The notes beneath the pieces were generated by a model. The model saw only the letters and a program-made list of their open reading frames with translations, was not told where the DNA came from and made no database searches. From an uncultured Clostridia bacterium (GTDB taxonomy: Bacteria; Bacillota; Clostridia; Oscillospirales; Ruminococcaceae), in the NCBI GenBank assembly GCA_946056455.1, contig CAMGJS010000009.1:1-14051 (forward strand): a DNA stretch of 14,051 nt. The letters run 5' to 3'. Position 1 is the first letter of the stretch; each line of letters begins with the position of its first letter. Positions 5,783 to 12,524 of the stretch are shown one piece after another. The translations under genes were made by a program, and so were the position numbers.

Positions 5783-8132
5783 AAAAAATAATAGCTTCCG
5801 GCGGTGTTCCTTTAAGAGTTACTCCAAGCTCGTTGTCATAAAATCTTTCAGATAGAACGATTGCGCCGTTTTCAAGCTGATAAACCGCCCCTTCATTTAA
5901 AAGCTTTTTCAACATTCCGTCATAAACATTAACTGTATACGATTGGAGCTTTCTCATTGCTTCTTCAAAATCCGACAAAGAAATATTTGAGCCGATTTTC
6001 TTTATCATTCTTTTTGCCTCGTCATCATAAGGGACAATCACACCGACGGTATTATTATCAATAACATTAAATATACTTCCTGCCGTCTTAAATGCCTGAG
6101 AGGTATATGTACGCTCTTTGATTTGTCTGATGTTCCATCGGTTTATGTCAAGCGACAGCAAATTCATCAGATTATCTTTTCCGTCGGGAGTATTGTAATC
6201 AAGCTCTTTTCCTGCTTCTCGATACAGTTTTTTGAAATACATTTCCATAGGTTCGGGCATAAGCAGGTCGTCATATTTTTTGCTGTTTATCAGAAGCCTT
6301 GAATTGCTTTGTGACATTTCGATTTCTTTCAGCCTGCCAAGCCGTTCATCTCTTACATATAGTATATATACGGGACAAATTTCATCTCTTTCTCCATTTC
6401 TGTTGCATCTTCCTGCCGCCTGGGCCGCATTGTCAAGCCCAGCCAGCGAACGCACAACGCACCCGAAGGAAATATCCACGCCTGCTTCTATAAGCTGAGT
6501 TGTGACACATATCACTCTTTTGCCTTCGGCGATAAGACTTTTTGCCTTTTCGATAATGCTCTTTCTGTGCTTCGGGCACATATTTGTGCTGATATGAAGC
6601 ATAGTCGCTTTGTCTTTATTACCGGCATTGTCGTTTATCTTTTTCATAATACCGAATATTTCGGATGCCGAGGATTTGGTGTTTAAAACAACAAGAAGAC
6701 TTTTATGTTCAAGATATTTTTTATAGCAGAACTCTGCCGCTTCGTCAAAGCTATACCCCTCTTTTGTAACTTCAGGCACAAGCCTTGTCCTTTTGAATAT
6801 TTCAAAATCCTTGAGGTAATCTCCTGTAATATCCCTTTCTTTATCATATATTACGGGGAATTCAGTATCGTCAAAGACAGGCTGGGTTGCCGAGCAAAGC
6901 ACAACCGTACTGCCGCAGATATGGGTGAGGAAATTAATCGCCATATTGAAAAGGTTGACGCATTTTGTCGGAACAGACTGTACTTCATCAATGATTATGA
7001 CAGACCTGCAAAGCCTGTGCATTCTCCTTACCGCTGAGCTTTTTCCGTCAAACAAAGCGTTTAAGAACTGAACAAGAGTCGTTGCAATTACGGGTATATC
7101 CCACTTTTCTGTGCGGAGCTGATATTCTTCGTATTCTTCTTCAGAATCCATTTCATTGAGGATATTTGAATGATGTTCGAGAAAATTGCCTTCACCGCAT
7201 AATTCTTTGATAACCGCGCTGTTCTGTTCGAGTATCGACATAAACGGAGCTATGTAAAAAATTCTGTCCATATCAAAGCGTTTGCAGTATTCAACAGCAT
7301 ATCTTAAGGATGAAAGCGTTTTTCCGCCTCCTGTGGGGACGATAAGACGGCATACTCCTGCCTTATGGCCTGCAAATCTTGCGCAACGGTCAGAAATGCT
7401 TTGTCTTTGCAATGATATTTTATCAACATTCCCCGAAAAACCTTTTAACTTTTCTTCAAGACTTTTTTGAATATCTTCCCAGAGTTTTTTTGTATCATAT
7501 TCCTTCTCTGTGTGACAATCAAACATAAAGTCGGCGGTGTCTGTACGGTCGGCGTCGATAAGTACAGATTCCATCAGTCGTTCAAACATTCCAAGATAAA
7601 ATGCAAGGTCCTTTTTTGTTCTGCTGATTTTTTTCAGCTTTTCTCTTGCCTTTGAATACTCTTCTTCACAAAGCGGAAAAAGCGTTTTAATCTCCTCTCC
7701 GAATTCTTTATCAAATTCGGAATAAGCCTCGTCATATCCTTCGTTTTTTGATATTCTCTCGGCAAGATAATCTTTTCCGTCTTCTTTCAGCCAGTCATGC
7801 AGACCATGATGTGATATTACGATATGCGCTAATAGTGAAGCGGTCTCATAGGCGGCAGGCTCGTTTATCTTCCTTGCATATTCGCATATTATTCTTGCGC
7901 CCGTATAGCTGTGGTCTATATCTCCCCTTTTTTTATTGCCGATACCGTGAATATAATCATTGAATCCGTTTGTCATTTTTCCTGCGTCATGGATAAGTCC
8001 CCCAAGCCTTGCAAGATTATTAAGACCTGTCTTTTCGGCATAGCCCTCTGCTAATCGTGCAGTTTCACAAAGATGTGAAATAACCGATTGCTCCGCTTTG
8101 TCTGCGTCTCTTATATGCGCAGTATATCCCAT
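5781..8132 (-). CDS. cas3: Cas3 helicase-nuclease, type I-C
   Basis: Cas3 is recruited to target-bound Cascade, where it unwinds and degrades DNA. From the preferred ATG at 8132 the protein is 783 aa. The N-terminal HD nuclease shows His20, His48-Asp49 (LIHDAGK), His74 and His108/109 (ISHHG). The SF2 helicase has PTGGGKT (266-272), IDEVQSVP with a DEVQ box (382-385), SATQP (414-418) and the C-terminal motif QAAGRCNRNG. AAGGGGTG lies 6 bases before this ATG. An ATG at 8165 would add 11 residues, has no ribosome site and coincides with the predicted transcription start. The gene precedes cas5c by 220 bases. No terminator on its own strand is seen, so read-through into the cas5 operon is possible and would be antisense to the RNA gene. 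Confidence 0.96.
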   Translation of the reverse strand: MGYTAHIRDADKAEQSVISHLCETARLAEGYAEKTGLNNLARLGGLIHDAGKMTNGFNDYIHGIGNKKRGDIDHSYTGARIICEYARKINEPAAYETASLLAHIVISHHGLHDWLKEDGKDYLAERISKNEGYDEAYSEFDKEFGEEIKTLFPLCEEEYSKAREKLKKISRTKKDLAFYLGMFERLMESVLIDADRTDTADFMFDCHTEKEYDTKKLWEDIQKSLEEKLKGFSGNVDKISLQRQSISDRCARFAGHKAGVCRLIVPTGGGKTLSSLRYAVEYCKRFDMDRIFYIAPFMSILEQNSAVIKELCGEGNFLEHHSNILNEMDSEEEYEEYQLRTEKWDIPVIATTLVQFLNALFDGKSSAVRRMHRLCRSVIIIDEVQSVPTKCVNLFNMAINFLTHICGSTVVLCSATQPVFDDTEFPVIYDKERDITGDYLKDFEIFKRTRLVPEVTKEGYSFDEAAEFCYKKYLEHKSLLVVLNTKSSASEIFGIMKKINDNAGNKDKATMLHISTNMCPKHRKSIIEKAKSLIAEGKRVICVTTQLIEAGVDISFGCVVRSLAGLDNAAQAAGRCNRNGERDEICPVYILYVRDERLGRLKEIEMSQSNSRLLINSKKYDDLLMPEPMEMYFKKLYREAGKELDYNTPDGKDNLMNLLSLDINRWNIRQIKERTYTSQAFKTAGSIFNVIDNNTVGVIVPYDDEAKRMIKKIGSNISLSDFEEAMRKLQSYTVNVYDGMLKKLLNEGAVYQLENGAIVLSERFYDNELGVTLKGTPPEAIIF

Positions 8133-8171
8133 TAAATTCACCCCTTTTGACAAAATATTGTTCATGTAATA

Positions 8172-8177
8172 ATTATA
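8172..8177 (-). promoter_or_regulatory. Probable cas3 promoter -10
   Basis: The minus strand has a perfect TATAAT at 8172-8177. No good -35 is seen; the best-spaced hexamer is T-rich. The start site would be near 8165, leaving a 33-base leader to the ATG at 8132 with its AAGGGGTG site. cas3 therefore has its own promoter, separate from the cas5 operon. No match to the 17-base guide seed is seen here. Confidence 0.5.
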
Positions 8178-8287
8178 ACATTTTTTCTGTCTTAAAAAAC
8201 GAACAGTAAAAAGATCGGATTAAAAAATATATGCCGAAATTTATATATTTATACCAAGTTTTTGTCGATATATGTCGTAAATATATC
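8178..8287. other. AT-rich spacer between cas3 promoter and broken cotJC
   Basis: No gene is seen. The stretch is very AT-rich, with an imperfect palindromic run around AAATTTATATATTT (8239-8252) and TGTCG repeated around ATATA near 8264-8278. It contains the junction where homology to cotJC ends. No insertion-sequence ends or integrase remains are recognisable. Confidence 0.5.
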
Positions 8288-8395
8288 CTATATACCGTCC
8301 GGACCTCCTAACTGGCTTATGATAATTTTAGCCATAGCGGGATTAGGGTTCTTGATTTTTACGGGGTACTGCAACTTTTTCTCATAATTCCACAT
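8288..8395 (-). pseudogene. cotJC: Truncated cotJC (spore coat manganese-catalase-like protein), N-terminal 35 codons
   Basis: CotJC is a spore coat protein related to manganese catalases, normally about 190 aa. Here MWNYEKKLQYPVKIKNPNP and then AMAKIIISQLGGPDG match its N-terminus, but the frame ends one codon later (ATA, then TAG at 8288-8290). In intact proteins GGPDG continues with EL..LRYL.QRY and the metal-binding glutamates, all missing here. The start is sound: ATG three bases after cotJB with GGAGG 8 bases upstream. The gene was therefore intact once and was cut by a rearrangement at the border of the cas locus. The remaining 3' part is not in the window. The short peptide is unlikely to be functional. 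Confidence 0.85.
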
Positions 8396-8398
8396 AAC

Positions 8399-8659
8399 TC
8401 AGTCCTCCTTTTCCCAGGGCCATTTGCCGTCGGTCCAGTCCCAGCTTTTTTCCGCCCTGGACTGTCTGTAATTCAAAGGGCCGTACTCTTCAACATATTT
8501 CTTTACCGCTTCGTTATAAAGGTCGCGGTATTTTCTGAAATAGGCAAGCCCCTCGGTGCAGGTCTTGTGCGTGTCAAGATAAAGTGCTATTTCATCAATG
8601 ACAAAGCTGTACATCATAATCGTCTTTAAAAGGCATTCCTGCTTAGCGTCTGTTTTCAT
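8399..8659 (-). CDS. cotJB: Spore coat protein CotJB
   Basis: This 86-aa protein has the CotJB pattern: a helical first half with FVIDEIALYLDTH, then YFRKYRDLYNEAVKKYVEEYGPLN, and a Trp-rich tail SWDWTDGKWPWEKED. CotJB belongs to the mother-cell cotJ operon and is needed with CotJA and CotJC for that coat sublayer. The ATG at 8659 lies inside the end of cotJA (17-base overlap), with GAGG 9 bases upstream. cotJC follows three bases later but is truncated, so the CotJ assembly is probably incomplete unless another cotJC copy exists. Confidence 0.93.
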   Translation of the reverse strand: MKTDAKQECLLKTIMMYSFVIDEIALYLDTHKTCTEGLAYFRKYRDLYNEAVKKYVEEYGPLNYRQSRAEKSWDWTDGKWPWEKED

Positions 8660-8840
8660 CTGGTACCGCCTCCTCGCCTATAAATGGAAAATCAAGAGAT
8701 TGAAAAATCGTTCCCCTTGAAAAAGCTATGTTTTCGGCATAGGGTTTTTCCCAGTACTGAAAGGGAACATATGCCATTGCAAGCGACAGCTTATCGGGCA
8801 ATGCGCTTTCGGGCATTCTTAATGCGTTTGTATTATTCAT
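8643..8840 (-). CDS. cotJA: Spore coat associated protein CotJA
   Basis: This 65-aa protein has the CotJA core LSLAMAYVPFQYW (residues 19-31) followed by FSRGTIFQSLDFPFIGE. CotJA is the first product of the cotJABC operon, made in the mother cell and built into the spore coat. The ATG at 8840 is preceded by AGAGGA with a 9-base gap. The gene overlaps cotJB by 17 bases, so their translation is probably coupled. Confidence 0.93.
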   Translation of the reverse strand: MNNTNALRMPESALPDKLSLAMAYVPFQYWEKPYAENIAFSRGTIFQSLDFPFIGEEAVPDENRR

Positions 8841-8887
8841 AAGGATTTATCCTCTCTTCTGTTTTGTTTTGTCCGTTGGACACTACT

Positions 8888-8916
8888 ATACTATGCGTCT
8901 TTCGACAAAATGTGAT
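8888..8916 (-). promoter_or_regulatory. Possible sigma-E-type promoter of cotJAB
   Basis: On the minus strand CATAGTAT (8888-8895) matches six of eight bases of the sigma-E -10 consensus CATACAAT. ATCACATT lies 13 bases upstream (8909-8916) as a weak -35. The start site would be close to 8881, about 40 bases before cotJA. CotJ genes are under sigma-E in Bacillus, which is why this was considered; the match is only partial. A GTCC-GTT-GGAC dyad lies at 8871-8881. Confidence 0.3.
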
Positions 8917-8921
8917 AAATG

Positions 8922-8949
8922 AAAAGGGTATCGGAATTTTCCGATACCC
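8922..8949 (-). terminator. Terminator after the DUF5662 gene
   Basis: A perfect 11-bp stem GGGTATCGGAA (8926-8936) / TTCCGATACCC (8939-8949) with a two-base apex is followed on the minus strand by TTTT (8925-8922). It lies 15 bases after the stop of the gene at 8965 and separates it from cotJA. The T tract is short, but the stem is strong. Confidence 0.75.
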
Positions 8950-8964
8950 TCTAAGTAATTGTAT

Positions 8965-9501
8965 TTATTTTTGCGGATACTCTTTAAGCTCCCTTATATA
9001 TGCAAAGGTCTCTTTTTCTCCCTTTTCCGAAAGCATAACAAGCAGGCTTTCGATAAGGTCCGATGTATCCTTGTCGACATTTCTTCTTGCCTTGCCGCGC
9101 ATAAAATATTCAAGTGCCGCGCCATCGTGATATTTGTCCTTCATATATATTTTACTTGCCGCAACCCTGTCGCAGAACATTTCCTTTACATACTTCACGG
9201 GCATTTTAACGGGAAAAATCTGCTTTGTCTTGTAGTTATAGTCGGTCCAGTATTCAAAGTGGTGCTTGTTTCTGCCCTTGTGGTGCATCCAGGCGGCAGA
9301 ATAGCCTATGGTTTCACGCTCCGCCTCGTGAGGAGAACGGTTGCCCTGAAAATATTTTACACCGTTTAAGAATTCCTCAAAGCTGTATTTTGAAAGGTCG
9401 TGCAAAAGTCCCTGAAAGGGTATTCCCGCCTTGAAGCAATGCTTCATAACAGCGTTGCGGTGCTTTGTTACAGTTATAAAATGCTTTAATGCCTTGCCCA
9501 C
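8965..9501 (-). CDS. DUF5662 family protein
   Basis: The function is unknown. The 178-aa protein matches the DUF5662 pattern common in Firmicutes: HRNAVMKHCFKAGI, then QGLLHDLSKYSFEEF (from residue 30), and YSAAWMHHKGRNKHHFEYW (from residue 67). The HDLSK motif at 34-38 and the paired histidines at 73-74 and 80-81 suggest metal binding and recall HD-domain hydrolases, but that is inference. The start is a GTG at 9501, with AAAGGAG 8 bases upstream. An ATG at 9549 lies upstream of the predicted transcription start and lacks a site. It has its own promoter and terminator. No link to CRISPR is seen. Confidence 0.85.
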   Translation of the reverse strand: MGKALKHFITVTKHRNAVMKHCFKAGIPFQGLLHDLSKYSFEEFLNGVKYFQGNRSPHEAERETIGYSAAWMHHKGRNKHHFEYWTDYNYKTKQIFPVKMPVKYVKEMFCDRVAASKIYMKDKYHDGAALEYFMRGKARRNVDKDTSDLIESLLVMLSEKGEKETFAYIRELKEYPQK

Positions 9502-9511
9502 ATAAAACGCT

Positions 9512-9566
9512 CCTTTGTGCCGACTTACTATGCCAATAATATAGCACAAAGGGGCATTTTTGTCAA
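9512..9566 (-). promoter_or_regulatory. Promoter of the DUF5662 gene with a 9-bp dyad
   Basis: The minus strand has TTGACA (9561-9566), a 17-base spacer, and TATATT (9538-9543), close to the sigma-A consensus. A perfect 9-bp inverted repeat flanks the start region: GCACAAAGG at 9544-9552, filling the spacer next to the -10, and CCTTTGTGC at 9512-9520, overlapping the ribosome binding site. One arm lies upstream of the start site (about 9531), so the dyad cannot be a hairpin of the main mRNA and looks like a repressor operator. Confidence 0.65.
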
Positions 9567-9567
9567 T

Positions 9568-10098
9568 TTATCCGAATATCGTTTTGGTGATACTCAGCAC
9601 AAAGAGCGTTCCTGCGCTGAGGTATCTTAAAAATTTGCATTTGTCACCGAATTTCTCACCGATTTTTCTGCCGACAATCATAAAGGTCAGCCCCATTATA
9701 AAGGCGAGAATTGTGGACTCTAAAACATAATCCGAGCCAAAACAGAACCCCGTTGTCAATGCGTCGACCGAGAGTACAAAGCTGAGACCTATTGACTCCT
9801 TGAACGAAATAACGCCCGATTTGTCTTTATCGGCTGAAATGTCCCTTTTTTCTCCGAAAGCGCACCATAAAGACATCGCAAACAGTGTTACTCCGCCGAA
9901 AACGCGAAAAGCTATGGGAGGGATAACTCCCTTTGCGGCGCTGTAAAGCATAAGCGAAAGCAACAAAAACATAGAACCCACAAAGCTTATCACCGTTGAA
10001 GAAATCAGCGGAATTTTAATCTTTTTTACTCCCAAAGAGACCGCCGCCGCAAAAATGTCGATGCAGACGGCAAAAACCAGAAATGCAGAAGAAAGCAT
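9568..10098 (-). CDS. ytaF: YtaF-type sporulation membrane protein (MntP-like fold)
   Basis: This 176-aa integral membrane protein has about six hydrophobic segments in two related halves, each starting with an acidic motif: CIDIFAAAVSLGVKKIKIP (from residue 12) and SVDALTTGFCFG (from residue 110). The LGVKKIKIP segment after the first motif is typical of YtaF rather than of the related manganese exporter MntP. YtaF is associated with sporulation in Bacillus; a transported ion is likely but unknown. The start is the ATG at 10098, with GAGGTG 5 bases upstream. An ATG at 10128 has no site. A charged loop (residues 82-100) separates the halves. Confidence 0.8.
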   Translation of the reverse strand: MLSSAFLVFAVCIDIFAAAVSLGVKKIKIPLISSTVISFVGSMFLLLSLMLYSAAKGVIPPIAFRVFGGVTLFAMSLWCAFGEKRDISADKDKSGVISFKESIGLSFVLSVDALTTGFCFGSDYVLESTILAFIMGLTFMIVGRKIGEKFGDKCKFLRYLSAGTLFVLSITKTIFG

Positions 10099-10116
10099 AT
10101 TAACACCTCGTTTTAT

Positions 10117-10146
10117 GATATATTGCATTTTATGCCGTTATTGCAA
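10117..10146 (-). promoter_or_regulatory. Possible ytaF promoter sharing a palindromic -35
   Basis: On the minus strand TTGCAA (10141-10146) is followed after 18 bases by TATATC (10117-10122). Because TTGCAA is its own reverse complement, the same six bases also serve as the -35 of the recG promoter on the other strand. The -10 matches the consensus in only four positions. Confidence 0.4.
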
Positions 10147-10169
10147 ATAGGTGACTTTTGTGATATACT
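10141..10169 (+). promoter_or_regulatory. recG promoter with extended -10
   Basis: TTGCAA (10141-10146), a 17-base spacer and TATACT (10164-10169) form a good sigma-A promoter, strengthened by the TGa extension at 10161-10163. The start site should be near 10176. That leaves a leader of about 30 bases with an AAAGGGGTGA ribosome site at 10193-10202. Confidence 0.65.
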
Positions 10170-10208
10170 TTTCTAAGATACATTCTGTTGACAAAGGGGT
10201 GAGGCGGT

Positions 10209-12236
10209 ACGGACTTTTTCTCGGCAATAAACGAGCTTTCGGGTGTGGGCAAAAAGCGCGCGGAGCTTTATAAAAAAATCGGGATAAATAAAGTCAAGGA
10301 CTTACTTTGTCACTACCCCACAAGATACACCGACTACACCTCGCCCACAGAGATTGAAAACGCTGTCACCGAAGAAAACAATGTCATAAAGGCGATAGTC
10401 ACAAAAAAGCTGCCCGAACAGAGAATAAGAAAGGGTATGACCGTTTATAAGCTGGTGATAACCGATTTTTCGGGCGATATGATTGTCACATTTTTTAATA
10501 ATGTCTATGCGTGGAACGGCGTCAAAGAGGGCGAAGAATACCTCTTTTACGGCAAAGTTACAGGCAATTTCATAAGAAAAGAGCTTAACTCGCCCACAAT
10601 AATACGGGTTGACAGCGACGAAATGATAATGCCCCATTATCATCTCACCGAGGGACTTACCTCAAAGATGATACAGACAAATGTGAAAGAGGCTTTAACC
10701 CTTTTTGATAATTTTCCTCACGAATATATGCCCAAAGAGGTCTTAGCCGAAAACAAGCTCTGCTCCCTTTCCTATGCGTTGAAGAATATTCACTTCCCGA
10801 AGGACAACACCGCTCTTGAAATCGCAAAAAAGCGACTTGCCTTTGACGAGCTTTTTCTTCTGCAATCGGGACTATTATTTCTTAAAGGACGAAACAAAAG
10901 TCTTACGGGTTGTAAGATGAAAAATACCGATATATCGGAATTTTACCATAGTCTACCCTTTGAGCTGACAAACGCGCAGAAAAATGCCGTCAAGGATATA
11001 ACAAAGGATATGTGCGAAGATATTCCGATGAACAGACTTTTACAGGGCGATGTAGGCTCGGGCAAGACGGCTGTTGCGGCGGCGGCTTGTTATTTTTCAA
11101 AGAAAAACGGCTGTCAGTCGGCTCTTATGGCTCCCACGGAAATTCTCGCCTTTCAGCACTATGAAACCCTTAATGGATTTTTGCAAGGGTTGGAAGTTAC
11201 TGTAGCACTTCTTACAGGCTCAATGACGGCAAAGCAGAAAGCTCTTTTAAAAGAGAGAATAAAATCGGGCGAAATAGATGTCGTTGTGGGGACACACGCA
11301 CTTATCACGCAATCAACGGAGTTTAAGAGGTTAGGTCTTGTCATCACCGACGAACAGCACCGCTTTGGCGTAAATCAGCGGGCAACCCTTGCCGAAAAGG
11401 GAGAAAATCCCCACAAGCTGGTAATGTCGGCAACGCCTATTCCGAGGACGATGGGGCTTGTGGTTTACGGCGACCTTGACATATCCATACTCAACGAGCT
11501 ACCCAAGGGCAGAGAGCCTGTTGAAACCTATGCCATAAAGGGTGCAAATTTAAGGGCGAGAGCGTTTTCGTTCGTCAAAAAACAGATTGACGAGGGCAGA
11601 CAAGGGTATATCGTATGCCCGATGATAGACGACAGCGACAGCGGACTTATGGCGGTGAATTCCTATGCAAAAAAGATAAGCGACAGCTATTTTTCGGGCT
11701 ACACGGTGGGAGTTCTTCACGGCAAAATGAGTGCGACGGAAAAGGACAGCATAATGTCGCGCTTTAAGTCGGGGGAGGTACAGCTTCTTGTTTCGACAAC
11801 CGTTGTCGAAGTAGGAGTAGATGTTCCCAACGCGACGGTTATGCTCATTGAAAACGCAGACCGCTTCGGGCTCTCTCAACTTCATCAGCTAAGGGGCAGA
11901 GTGGGCAGAGGAAAACACAAGAGCTACTGCGTTCTTTTGACCGAAAATTTAAGCGACGATTGCCGAAAGCGCCTTGAAATAATGACATCAACGACAGACG
12001 GCTTTAAAATCTCCGAAGAGGATATGCTTCTGCGTGGGTGTGGAGATTTCTTCGGTGAAAGTCAGCACGGTCTTCCGCCCTTGAAGCTTGCAACATTCGA
12101 CAGCGAAACGCTTGAAATAACGCAGAAGGCGGCAAAGAAAACCATAGCAAAGGACGAAAGCCTAGAAAGTATGCCACAACTGAAAAAGGCGGTAAATTCG
12201 CTGTTTTTCAAAGAAAGCGAAAATATTTTGAATTAA
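10209..12236 (+). CDS. recG: ATP-dependent DNA helicase RecG
   Basis: RecG remodels stalled replication forks and Holliday junctions. Counted from the GTG at 10245, the protein shows an N-terminal wedge/OB region (about 45-120), Walker A GDVGSGKT (268-275), the DEQH box (369-372), SATPIPRT near 395-402, and LRGRVGRG near 550. The family's N-terminal pattern (FF..I.ELSGVGKKRAEL) continues in frame upstream of that GTG for 12 codons to an ACG at 10209. No ATG, GTG or TTG is available in between, and a TGA closes the frame at 10200-10202. AAAGGGGTGA ends 6 bases before the ACG, so initiation there is likely (675 aa). GTG 10245 is the conservative alternative (663 aa), but it cuts into the conserved GVG motif and has no good site. 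The helicase domains are intact. Confidence 0.93.
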   Translation, partial: TDFFSAINELSGVGKKRAELYKKIGINKVKDLLCHYPTRYTDYTSPTEIENAVTEENNVIKAIVTKKLPEQRIRKGMTVYKLVITDFSGDMIVTFFNNVYAWNGVKEGEEYLFYGKVTGNFIRKELNSPTIIRVDSDEMIMPHYHLTEGLTSKMIQTNVKEALTLFDNFPHEYMPKEVLAENKLCSLSYALKNIHFPKDNTALEIAKKRLAFDELFLLQSGLLFLKGRNKSLTGCKMKNTDISEFYHSLPFELTNAQKNAVKDITKDMCEDIPMNRLLQGDVGSGKTAVAAAACYFSKKNGCQSALMAPTEILAFQHYETLNGFLQGLEVTVALLTGSMTAKQKALLKERIKSGEIDVVVGTHALITQSTEFKRLGLVITDEQHRFGVNQRATLAEKGENPHKLVMSATPIPRTMGLVVYGDLDISILNELPKGREPVETYAIKGANLRARAFSFVKKQIDEGRQGYIVCPMIDDSDSGLMAVNSYAKKISDSYFSGYTVGVLHGKMSATEKDSIMSRFKSGEVQLLVSTTVVEVGVDVPNATVMLIENADRFGLSQLHQLRGRVGRGKHKSYCVLLTENLSDDCRKRLEIMTSTTDGFKISEEDMLLRGCGDFFGESQHGLPPLKLATFDSETLEITQKAAKKTIAKDESLESMPQLKKAVNSLFFKESENILN

Positions 12237-12251
12237 GGCTAAACTTTTTTG

Positions 12252-12343
12252 GTGACCGACCGATATATAACTTGGAAGGTCACTCAGTGCTTCCGCAAAC
12301 GGCTCCCGGAATGCGCATCCGGGAGCCGACAGTTCCCTTTTTT
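12252..12343 (+). terminator. Hairpins after recG, possible terminator
   Basis: After recG there is a GGAAG/CTTCC hairpin (12274-12278 with 12290-12294) and a very strong 11-bp perfect stem, CGGCTCCCGGA (12300-12310) / TCCGGGAGCCG (12318-12328), with a 7-base loop. A run of six T follows at 12338-12343, nine bases from the stem. That gap is unusual for an intrinsic terminator, so termination is plausible but not certain. GTGACC (12252-12257) and GGTCAC (12278-12283) form another dyad. Confidence 0.5.
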
Positions 12344-12391
12344 AAGCAAAGCCTTGTTCCACAGGTTCGGGTTGTTGCAGAATATGAAAAT

Positions 12392-12428
12392 AAGGACGCC
12401 AAGGGGAGCCCCCTGAGGTGTCCTTTTT
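12392..12428 (+). terminator. Strong nested hairpin terminator
   Basis: An outer 9-bp stem AAGGACGCC (12392-12400) / GGTGTCCTT (12417-12425, with one G-U pair) encloses an inner AGGGG (12402-12406) / CCCCT (12410-12414) stem. It runs directly into T residues (to 12428). It is oriented to stop plus-strand transcription from recG. Its outer arms are shared with the next hairpin in inverted form. Confidence 0.65.
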
Positions 12429-12448
12429 GCTTTTATCTCAATGACATA

Positions 12449-12480
12449 AAAAGGACACCCTCTGGGCGTCCTTTTATTTT
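12449..12480. terminator. Bidirectional terminator between recG and the permease gene
   Basis: AAAAGGACACCC (12449-12460) and GGGCGTCCTTTT (12464-12475) form a 12-bp stem with one mismatch and a TCT loop. T-rich tracts follow on both strands: TTTTATTTT on plus, and TTTTT on minus. It sits 50 bases after the permease stop and beyond recG, as expected for convergent genes. Confidence 0.85.
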
Positions 12481-12524
12481 GTCTTAGATTTTTCAATCCG
12501 TTCTGCGAAAAAGATTTGAAGAAA

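Noticed and set aside
10302..10643. Minus-strand frame inside recG
   Set aside because: It is antisense to conserved RecG wedge-domain codons and has no ribosome binding site.
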